Shown one piece after another: positions 12,260-20,843 of a stretch of 64,000 nt of DNA. Both the position numbers and the translations under genes were made by a program. This DNA is from Corynespora cassiicola. Its lineage: Eukaryota > Ascomycota > Dothideomycetes > Pleosporales > Corynesporascaceae. Where the stretch lies: assembly GCA_022059125.1 (NCBI GenBank), contig JAEUWY010000006.1, forward strand, positions 3,720,001 through 3,784,000, in the 5' to 3' direction. The notes beneath the pieces were generated by a model, which ran no database searches, was not told where the DNA came from, and worked only from the letters and a program-made list of their open reading frames with translations. Positions within the stretch are counted from its first letter, which is position 1. Every line of letters begins with the position of its first letter.

Positions 12260-13777
12260 ATGGCGTACAACGACTCGCCCAACCGACGCATTTCCTTGGG
12301 GTATGTGCTGGGTCTGCGCAAGGAACCTTTCAAGGGCTCACACCCTTCCCCGCCTCTTCCGTCACCCAAGCCTTGCTCCCCTAGAGTAGGCGGTTTCAGG
12401 GATATGGTAGGTCATGTGCAAGTTGGTATATGCCGCCAAACACCTAACACTGCACAGCTGACGTTGCCTGGCGGGCCCATTGAATGGGCTGCTAGCGATG
12501 GCCGCAAGGGTACCCTTAGTGGGAATCAAAAGGCACGCCTTACCACAGCCAACCTCGAGAAGGTGCCCACTCAAAACATGGTCGAAGTGCCCATGATGGT
12601 GCCTCCCCAGGTCGCTCAAGCCATCATCAACCAAGCCGGCTCCAATAAGGCTTCTTCCAAAGGCAGCAAACCAGCCGATAAGAAAGATGATGACTTGTTT
12701 GGTGGCATCGACGGCATCTTTGGAGACAATGCTGATGGTGGATCGGCCAACAATTCCCCCAAGAGCAAGAAAGACAAGAGCGACGCTAACAAGGACTCCA
12801 AGGACAAGGGCAATAAACATGGCTTCACCAAAGAGCAAGACGACAAGATTATGGAGATGAAGAATACCAATGGTGGTGTTCCTTGGGCTGACATTGCGAC
12901 TGAGATTGGCATGCCTGAGAATCAGTGCAAGGAACGCTTCAAGCAAATCAAGCCCACGGACTGGCGCCCTAATAACACCAAGGGAAAAGGTGGTGGAAAG
13001 GGAAATGCCAAAAACCAGAACCAAGAAAAGAAGGATGAGAAGAATGATGATGCCACTGGAGGAGATGCTGGAAATACGGGCAATGGGTGGGACGTTGGTG
13101 CTCCTGCTGATACTGGCGTCACGAAAGACAATCAACGGGGCAACGACAACAACGGAGGTGGTGATGGTGGATGGAACAGCAACAACACTGGAGGCGGTGG
13201 CGGTGATTCATGGGGCAGCAACAATGGTGGAGACACTGGTGGCTGGAACACCGATAACAACAACGCTACCAGCTTCGACAATACAGGGGGCGGTTTCGAC
13301 GCTACCGCCATCCCAACCTGGGGCGGAGACAACTCCAGCGACCAGCAGAAGAAATCAAAGGCCGGCTCAAAGACTGGCTCAAGCAAAAACTCCCCTTCCC
13401 AAGCCGCCAACGACAATACCGCCTTCCCCGCCTGGGGCATCGGCCTCGGCCAGACGTCCAACAAGGAATCTAAGAAGGGCTCCAAGCACGGCTCCAAAAA
13501 GGGCTCTAAGAAAGGATCCGCCAAGGCTCACTCCTCATCATCGCGCTCTCACTCGGGCAGTAGCGTTGTCGTCTTGCAGGTCGAGCCTGATGATGTGTTC
13601 GACGAGGAGGATCTCAAGCTCATCGCGCGTATCATGAAGAAGGATACGCATGGGCTTTGGCAACGCGTCGCGTCCAGGTTTCGGGATAAGACAGGGCGCA
13701 ACTTGCATCCGGATGTTTTTGAGAAAAAGGTTCTGGGCACGGTCAAGGAGGGTAAGAGCGAGTTTCGGGATGTCTGA
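12260..13777 (+). CDS. Myb/SANT-like, Gly/Asn-rich disordered protein
   Basis: Unknown protein, 505 residues if read straight through from the ATG at 12260. A predicted helical segment (FTKEQDDKIMEMKNTNGGVPWADIATEIGM then NQCKERFKQI) resembles a Myb/SANT-type fold with a conserved Trp. It is followed by a long Gly/Asn/Asp/Trp-rich low-complexity region with GGWN-like units, a Lys/Gly/Ser basic block and a second helical C-terminal domain (DEEDLKLIARIMKKDTHGLWQRVASRF). A nuclear role is plausible but not shown. Two 3n intervals inside the frame look like introns: 12301-12384 (GTATGT...CCCTAG) and 12407-12457 (GTAGGT, CTAAC branch, CACAG). Removing both leaves about 460 residues and joins ISLG to VGGFRDM and LTLPGG. 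The second is the stronger candidate. The frame is open upstream to 12041, but 12260 gives a normal start. Confidence 0.75.
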   Translation: MAYNDSPNRRISLGYVLGLRKEPFKGSHPSPPLPSPKPCSPRVGGFRDMVGHVQVGICRQTPNTAQLTLPGGPIEWAASDGRKGTLSGNQKARLTTANLEKVPTQNMVEVPMMVPPQVAQAIINQAGSNKASSKGSKPADKKDDDLFGGIDGIFGDNADGGSANNSPKSKKDKSDANKDSKDKGNKHGFTKEQDDKIMEMKNTNGGVPWADIATEIGMPENQCKERFKQIKPTDWRPNNTKGKGGGKGNAKNQNQEKKDEKNDDATGGDAGNTGNGWDVGAPADTGVTKDNQRGNDNNGGGDGGWNSNNTGGGGGDSWGSNNGGDTGGWNTDNNNATSFDNTGGGFDATAIPTWGGDNSSDQQKKSKAGSKTGSSKNSPSQAANDNTAFPAWGIGLGQTSNKESKKGSKHGSKKGSKKGSAKAHSSSSRSHSGSSVVVLQVEPDDVFDEEDLKLIARIMKKDTHGLWQRVASRFRDKTGRNLHPDVFEKKVLGTVKEGKSEFRDV

Positions 13778-14384
13778 ATGAGTGGGGTGGGACGGGGTGG
13801 ATCTCAACAGTGAGTGGCTTGGGAGGATAGGCTTTGGCGTTTGTGCTTGGGAGAATATGGAGTTGAATGCGGTTTGAAAGGCTTTGACTTGATATCCAAT
13901 GAAGATTAATAGACGGTTTTGAAAATTTGACCTCGGCTTTGACATATTCGCATCTCTTCGTTTGTGATACATGCATCATTCATTTACTTCACTTGAGATG
14001 CAACTCACCAATGCCACTTCTTCTAACTAAATATACTATCTATTTTCACACTTATTCATACTCCACAAGACCCTAGATACTTTCTGAAGTACGACAAAAC
14101 GTCATTAGGCGCGCTGGATCCACCTCTAATTTTGCTATTGCCTTGCCAGTAATTTGCAATGACCAACACAACCCCACTATCCCTAGTGCTATCTTTCTCT
14201 ACCTACTAATCCTTCTATCGGCAAAAAGGAACTATCGGCCGTGGAAAAAAAGAAGCTAGTGTAGGCTCACATGTCCCTATCAACCACACCTTCAACAGTA
14301 CGAAATAAGCCCAATCATCAAGGTAACTTACAATCGCATTTGTATAATCAGTCCAGGTTAACCTATACCAGCCCAGAGACTAAG
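13778..14384. other. AT-richer intergenic region
   Basis: About 600 bp with clearly lower GC than the flanking coding sequence. No gene or repeat recognised. Confidence 0.45.
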
Positions 14385-15721
14385 ATGTCAGATCAGGCTT
14401 TTTTGAGTAACGTGCAGCTGTTCCTTCGTATCGAACTAGAAGATGATTACCAGCTCTTACCTACTCACCAAGCATTCGCATGGGATTCTGGACTTTCCGA
14501 AGGAAAGAATCTTATTGTAGGTGCTTACACAGGATCACACGGTTATCGTCAACAAGTTATTGCAGATATATGTTCTTCTTCAACCAACATCATATCCTAT
14601 GAAAGACCGAGAACTTTGGATGGGGGAACGACTTTTTCTTTCGTCAAACTCCTCTACTTGACCGGGTTATCGGCACGTTTCCCGATACCGCCAATCGCGA
14701 AAGCATGGAAGCATTGATCCTGTATCTTTATCTTTCTAGAGGCAAGCTTTCTTCCAGACAAATTCGAAATAAGCTCTGCTCCGAGCTAGATCTGAAATTA
14801 CTTGCCTTGATCCACCGACAATATGCAGCTCGTCTCCGTCTATCTAACAGACGAACATATATCACGACAGGTACCCAGGTAGGCCATAGTCAATCCACGA
14901 GGAAATCAGATGCTGCGAAAAACGCAGGAGACATCCATACCCCAGAGATGAAAAAAATTCTTCGGTGGAATTTGACCAGAACATCAATGCAGCCTCCTCG
15001 AATCGCTCTATAAATTGTCTTGCAGCATATCTACAGATGGGTCTACCTCCAACTTCTGCTTCTGCGAAAAGTTCAGCTGAAGGCCTGAATGAGGCTTCCA
15101 GAAAAGGCCGAGACTCAACGATGATACGGAATTGGATTCTCGTATGTTGAATCACCCATACACATCAGTTCTTATCCTGCCTATGTGTTAACAGCATTTA
15201 GGCCTTGTCAAGCAAATCAAACCAAACGAACATGATGATACAGACTCTCATGTAAGAATGATATCCTTACACATCATGCCTATCTGACAGTTTTTCAGCT
15301 TGAAATGAGTGCCCATATCCACAGTGGAGTCCGTGCATTGACGAACGAAATGTCTTATCTCAAGAGAAAAACTCGTGGACTCGAATCTGATAACAAGAGG
15401 TTATTGTCAGAGAATTCCGCCCTTCAGGAGACTCGAGCCAAAAGTGATGCCTTTTGGAAAGAAAATTCGGAGCTGAAGTCCAGGGTTTCAATACTAGAGC
15501 AACAGATCAAGGAATTGGCTGTCAGATTAAAAGAATCTGAGCTCCTATCTGTCTCACGCCTGGAAACTCAGTCAAAGTTGGAAAAAGATTTGGATACTGC
15601 GGGAAAAGATAGGGATGCCAACAGGAATCGCGCCGAAATGGAACAGAAGCTGAGAATGAAGGCCGAGAATCAGCTTAGTCGGTTTTTGGATTTGGCCAAG
15701 TCTGTGGAGAGCAGCAAATGA
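14385..15721 (+). CDS. Hypothetical protein, diverged neighbour-paralogue, probably frameshifted
   Basis: Unknown family. The first frame runs from ATG 14385 through WDSGLSEGKNLIVGAYTG and stops at 14717. From about 14620 the meaningful sequence continues one frame over (LLDRVIGTFPDTANRESMEALILYLYLSRGKL). This is co-linear with the downstream gene at 16592 (WESCGFSAKVGVVVGTD ... YLCLVQGEV), with nearly equal spacing between anchor points, so one missing base near 14620-14660 explains it better than an intron. A GTAGGT...GAAAG intron at 14517-14605 would also restore frame, but would delete matching sequence. Downstream the splicing looks real: exon ending 15141, exon 15195-15251, exon 15299-15721, with good GTATGT and GTAAGA donors. 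The joint around 14870-14980 is unclear. The C-terminal exon is a coiled coil of about 140 residues. It is a pseudogene, an assembly error or a cryptically spliced gene; I cannot decide. Confidence 0.5.
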
Positions 15722-16591
15722 CTATTCAAAGTCGAATTTTTATTTGCTCCAACCTGAAACTCTGGTTTATTCTCTATTATTCCTGGGTTATAGTGCAGAG
15801 CTCAAGCAAGGAGTTTATTTACGGGGATTTTAGATCGTACTGTACGGAAAATTGACTTACAACAGTCAACAATGAGCCATTCTCCGATGACTACACATTT
15901 TCTGCAAAATTATATACAACTGATTTTAACTTTCGAAGAATTGAGCCCGGCGCAACAGCACCAATCTATTGACTATCACCTACCACTGGGGGTCGTTTTT
16001 TTCTGATATACATATATTTTTGGAGAAATGGCTCGCTCTATTATGGCCTTTTGGTGAACCGATCTTGTGGTTTTTCAACCATCAGTTCTGGCTTAAACAA
16101 GGGAACCCAAATCATTCACGGCTCTCCAGTCTATCCTGATTATCGTGATTTTTGAGATGTGGTGTGTTAAATCCCCAAATATGTCAAGTCAAGTACCGTA
16201 CCCAGGTAATCGAGGACCCCCACAATCGAGGTGTTGAGATAACTGACAGATGGCACCGAATGTGTTGTCCCTCCATTGCCGCAAATATGCAGCGCCCTTC
16301 CGTTCCACCATGACCACCATTTTCTCATTGGTATTGATGGGTACCTATCTAGATACCCACCTGTCAGACAGCTGGCTCCAGGAAAGCTCTCTCCGAGTCC
16401 CATGACTCGCTCTCTCACCTCCAGCCAAGCTCCTAGGTAGTATCTCCAAACCCCTCCCGCCGTCCTTGTGTCTTGTCTCCTCTCCAGCAAAGTAAATTCG
16501 ATGAGTGATGCAGAGTGCTTCTCGCGTTAACATAAAAGCGCGTGAGCCAGGGCATGCTCTTGATCCGCTAATTGGCAGTATAGTTCTCGCA
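15722..16591. other. Intergenic region between the two related genes
   Basis: About 870 bp, AT-rich in its first half. It separates the two related coiled-coil genes, which lie in the same orientation. No gene, tRNA or repeat seen. Confidence 0.45.
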
Positions 16592-18024
16592 ATGTCGGCC
16601 TCGGTAGAAGGTTCCCCACCGCGGAGATTTTCCAAAATCAAGACCTGGGTTCAGAACAGCCTGGGAGATATTGCAGATCCAAAGAAGTATGGGTGGGAAT
16701 CGTGCGGGTTCTCGGCAAAGGTTGGTGTCGTGGTTGGGACCGACCCGTCGCGAAGCGCCAATGGAACGAAGGTCATTGCTCGGCTCACGCTACCAACACT
16801 ACGGGCAGGGTTTGTGACCTGTCATGGCCGAGGTAAACATGTATATCCACATGCCGACAGGATCGACTGGACTGGGGCGTTCGCAGCCATTGCAAAATGC
16901 GCTCCTTCCGCAAACGCGGATTGCGTCCGAGCGTTTGCCGTTTACCTATGCTTGGTCCAAGGCGAAGTCTACGACATTCCGTTTGACAGCCAGACCTTAC
17001 TCCACCTAGAGAAAGCCGTCAACTCCATCATGGTCCATCAGAAAGAAGCTTCCCGGGAACAAGCCGTCCTAAGCCCGCCCGTTCTTGGGAACATTGCCAG
17101 CGCGCAGGCTCCCTCGACTCATATATCAAACGATCGCACCTCAACTCTCTCCCAGAAACCAAACAGTGCTTCTAAAGACAACGATACGCTTTCAGGTGAC
17201 GATTCCATGTCTCAGAATAGGTTCAGCTCCCCACAAGCCATTCAACAATCTCAACAATCAACACCAAAACGTGGTCAGGGACGAAATGAGACTTCTCGCT
17301 CGTCTCCTCGTATGTAATCCCATCCTAAAGCCAGGAAACTTGATTGATCAATCAGCATAGGACTTGCGCTTCTGCGAAGTAATTCGGATGCTTCTCTATC
17401 ATCCAAAAAATCCACCAACTCCCTGCAACTAGCACGGCAATCCACGCCCAAGCGCAGCTGGGAGGACTATGAGCGTCCTCGTTCATCTCCTCGTACGCAA
17501 ACTCACACCGTACCCTCTTCAAGTCGTAATAATCATTCCTAGGGTTTGCAAAGGCCCAAGACCAACCATTCCTGTCGCTCCCTGCCGTCAAGAAACGCAA
17601 GACCAATACCGCCAACAAAACCAGCCTCACAAACTCCACCCCCGCACCCGAAGCCTCTCCTTCGCCCTCATCCTCGCCCTCAAGCCCGCCCTCATCGCCA
17701 ATCGCAGAAACTCTACCCGCTACCGTGCCCAACAAACAACCCGCAAAAACCTATGCAGACATCAAGAGGCTCTGCAACTTCGAAGACGTGCCGGAAGATA
17801 ATCCCATCTACCAGATAGTACTTGGCGATCTCCAGCGCAAGTTCGAAATCGCCTACGATAATCAGATGACGCATTTCAACAAGGTGCGGGCTCTCGAAAA
17901 AGATTTGCGGGCCGCGAAAAGCGAGCGCGGTGATCTAGAGAAGAGGGTTAGGGATGCTGAGGCTCGGGCGCAGGTTGCGGAGAAGAAGTTGGCGGCACGG
18001 GAATTGGAGATGAGTGACTCGTAA
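16592..18024 (+). CDS. Hypothetical protein with N-terminal unknown domain and C-terminal coiled coil
   Basis: Unknown family; 443 residues from exons 16592-17309, 17361-17492 and 17543-18024. Introns of 51 and 50 bp are both phase 1, with GTATGT...CATAG and GTACGC...CCTAG ends. The N-terminal 150 residues look folded (KTWVQNSLGDIADPKKYGWE, then a beta-like VGVVVGTD segment and helices around DWTGAFAAIAKC). A Ser/Pro/Gln-rich linker follows, with KKRK as a possible nuclear signal, and the last 80 residues form a coiled coil (FNKVRALEKDLRAAKSERGDLEK). It shares order and weak sequence similarity with the preceding gene, so the two are probably an old tandem duplication. This copy is open throughout and is the likely functional one. 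The ATG chosen follows an AT-rich leader; an upstream in-frame ATG at 16505 would add 29 residues. Confidence 0.78.
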
Positions 18025-18408
18025 TGGTTTTTTCTTGGGGGGGATATTTTGCTCATTGGAGCATCCTGCCAATGTATGGGTACCCATAGATCAGATTGAA
18101 GGTCTTCTCTTTGAGAATGCAAATGAACTTCATAGGTGTGAATTCGAGTCTTGACACGTCGATGATGAGGTATCAAGTTTCTTGAAGTAGATGTGAATTA
18201 TAGATCGCTACAGGCAGACACACGATAGCGTAGTGTTAATGTGCAGAATATGCATACAAGAATCTGAGGTCCAGTCGATTTCCTTTGTATCCCGCCGGGT
18301 CCTAATCGTGGAACTGCTGCATATAGCTCAAGATGAATAACGTCGTCTGCGGTGTCTCCATACGAGGCTGACCCAGCCTAGTGACGTTAGTACCAGGCTT
18401 TTTCATTT
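18025..18408. other. Intergenic region between convergent genes
   Basis: 384 bp between the stop of the coiled-coil gene and the 3' end of the F-box pseudogene. Nothing recognised. Confidence 0.45.
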
Positions 18409-20326
18409 CTAGTTTTGGTCTCGTTCTGGGTCTGAGGGGTCTGGCTCTGAGCCCGACTCTGATTCGGATTCAAACCCATCAAACCCAAAACTATAATCAA
18501 TGGGAACTTCTTGGCCGTATTCGCAGTCTTCGTCCTCTGGCAATGACTCATACCCTACGTCTGTCTCAAATCCCGTGGGCGGTTCCTTGCAAGGATCGTA
18601 AACATCATACATCTCGTCAAATTCCACCTCGCGCGGTGTCTGCAAACACTTTCGGTATCGCGATTTTTCCGCGTTCCAAAAGGTGACTTGAATTCTTTTG
18701 GTCATACCGCGATTGAGAAAGGCATCCCGTGCAGCTGCATATTCTTCAGAGGAAATTTCCTGGAAGTCTAGAAAAGAGACACCGTGAGACTGCCCCTCCG
18801 CAGGCTCATACAATTCACGCTCCTTCGCGGCCAACCCTTCTATCGCTTCTTGGTCCTCGCAAGTCTCGACATGTTCTGAATAGATGTGGAAGGTCCGCAG
18901 ATTAGGCAAGAAATGACATTGGCGCCGAGCGACCAAGAGTGGTCGGATTTGAGAGGGTTCGATAGGTGCCTCTGTAGCACAGTCACCGAATACCAGTGTG
19001 ACCAGGCGAGTCCTCAGCTTGATTTTTTTGGAGCCCTTTGCCCAAAATGCCCTCTAGATATCGAAGCATTTCAGCGATTTGAAGTCGGCGATGGATTTGA
19101 TGCGAGACTCATGGGGCCAAAAGCATTCTTCGACTGGAACCGACTCAGAAATTTCAAATCTCAGTTCTTCCAGAGTGTCCTTGTGCTGTCCTAGGGCGTC
19201 GATCAATCCTATAGGACTGAAGTTTAGCGAGGGATGCCCTGAAGATCCAATAGTGTAATGGAACCCTTTCAATCCTTGGCATGCGTTTAGCAGAGTCCTG
19301 AGTTGTGGCAGAGGCATGATACGTTGGTCTAATTGGATAATCTTGATGTTTGTAGACTTTGGCGGGAGAGTGAGCCATTTCGCAACGGGCCCCCACATAT
19401 CTTCTTCCAATCCGACAGGGCTGCAGTACCAACAACTACTGCCACGGACCTCCAGTTTCTCCAGCTTCGGGGCTTTCAAAATGTCTTCGAAGAAGGCGAC
19501 AGGCCAAGACCTGTTACGTTCCTCTGCCATGACGTGAAGACGGCGCAGATTTTTGAATCCATGTTTCGGAAGTTTCCAGGGAAGCTGGTCCATTTGAATC
19601 GTTGAAGTCTGTAGCACAATGTCCTGGATGTTGGGCAGCAAGCCAAGAAGTAGCACAGCGTAAGCGTTATCGACTCCAGCTCGTAGTAGCTGGCAAAATT
19701 GTTGATCGAAAGGGACCTCCTCAATGGTGAGATTGGGGTCAAAGATGTGCTTTTCCCACCCCCTCGGCCCAATTTGGTCACCCTGGCCTACCAAACCTGG
19801 ACGATTAGATTGTCCAATCCTGAATTCCACGCGATTGGCGCGTTTAGAAGCCTGCTCATGCTCGCGTGCTTTCTTTACCAACTCCTGGAGGCGCTGCAGA
19901 AAATGACTCCTCTCTTCGTATGGAAAGATGGTGTCGATAACGCCAGCGGCTTTGGTAGCAGACGTGGGCTTTTCATACTCTGCTTGAGACGGTTCGGGGC
20001 CTTTCATCATCCCGAGGTGTTCGTCGAAACCCAAACCGCTTGCGAGGTGATGCTTTGGGTTAAAATCTCTCAGAGTTACCCATTGTTCCCATCGGATGTA
20101 ACGGCAATGCCTGGCGAGCTCTGGCCGTTCCACCAAGGTCTTTGCTAGCTTCCTGAACTTCCGTATGGGCCCGCCATTAACATCGTGGTATTCCCGGTAA
20201 AGGTCGGGGGGTGACGGCGTGGTTTATTGTTTTACGAGTCAACGACATGTTCAATAGGTCGACCTGCCGAAGCTCCGAAGATACCATACTCATGAGCTCG
20301 GGGCTCAGATCGAGAGTTGTCGGCAT
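18409..20326 (-). pseudogene. F-box/leucine-rich-repeat-like protein with frameshift and in-frame stop
   Basis: The ATG at 20326 opens a typical N-terminal F-box (LSPELMSMVSSELRQVDLLNMSL). F-box proteins of this kind are SCF ubiquitin-ligase substrate adaptors. At the run of six C (minus strand; G6 at 20206-20211) the frame breaks: continuing in frame reaches a stop within ten codons, whereas the adjacent frame carries the expected continuation (DLYREYHDVNG, then ERPELARHCRYIRW) for 360 residues of LRR-like sequence. At 19054-19056 that frame meets TAG within ...FKSLKCFDI, yet it stays open and sensible for another 215 codons (RAFWAK ... FLPNLRTFHIY) to a stop at 18409. The tail is acidic (ESESESGSEPDPSDPE). 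Two independent lesions argue for a pseudogene; a homopolymer sequencing error could account for the first only. Confidence 0.72.
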
Positions 20327-20843
20327 TTTGGCTTTGATTGAAATGATGCGAAGTTATAGTGATGTGACTTGTGCTGGAAGAGCGGGAGGGTGTTCTGACA
20401 ACACTAGCAGAGAAAGACAAGAATAGAATACAAATGGAATAACGCGGTCAGTGAGCAAGAGAATCGCAAAGCGTTTATCACTACGGGATGAACCCTTGTA
20501 CCGTTGCTATGGGGATACTTGCTTTTCATAATGAAAAAGGGGACGCGTCGCGTGCTTCCAAGGCTTCCAGACACGCTTGTCCGAAACAGGTTTAAAATAT
20601 GCCGCGTAGTCACCCGTCCCCAGGCCCTTGCAACAACCAATCTCAATAAATCAGGGTCTTCACCTCGAGCCCACATTTGCAGCAGGGCCAGCCTCATTGA
20701 TGATAGAAGTCTAAGAAAAATACTTTCATTGGAATCGATGTTTCACAAAATCTAATCCAAATATCATCTATATCGCGCCCCGGGTATAGAACGCCTCCCA
20801 ATGCAACTCCATCCCCATCTACTTCCTCCCCCTTTGATCTCCC
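20327..20843. other. Intergenic region between tandem minus-strand genes
   Basis: About 520 bp upstream of the F-box pseudogene and downstream of the zinc-finger-like gene. It presumably contains the old promoter of the former and the 3' UTR of the latter. No further feature seen. Confidence 0.45.

Noticed and set aside
14517..14605. Candidate 89-bp intron (GTAGGT...GAAAG) in the first copy of the tandem pair
   Set aside because: It restores frame but removes residues that align with the neighbouring copy, and the acceptor and branch signals are poor; kept only as an alternative.
18409..20326. Programmed frameshift or stop readthrough in the F-box gene
   Set aside because: No slippery-site/pseudoknot arrangement or readthrough context is evident, and two separate events would be needed; decay is simpler.
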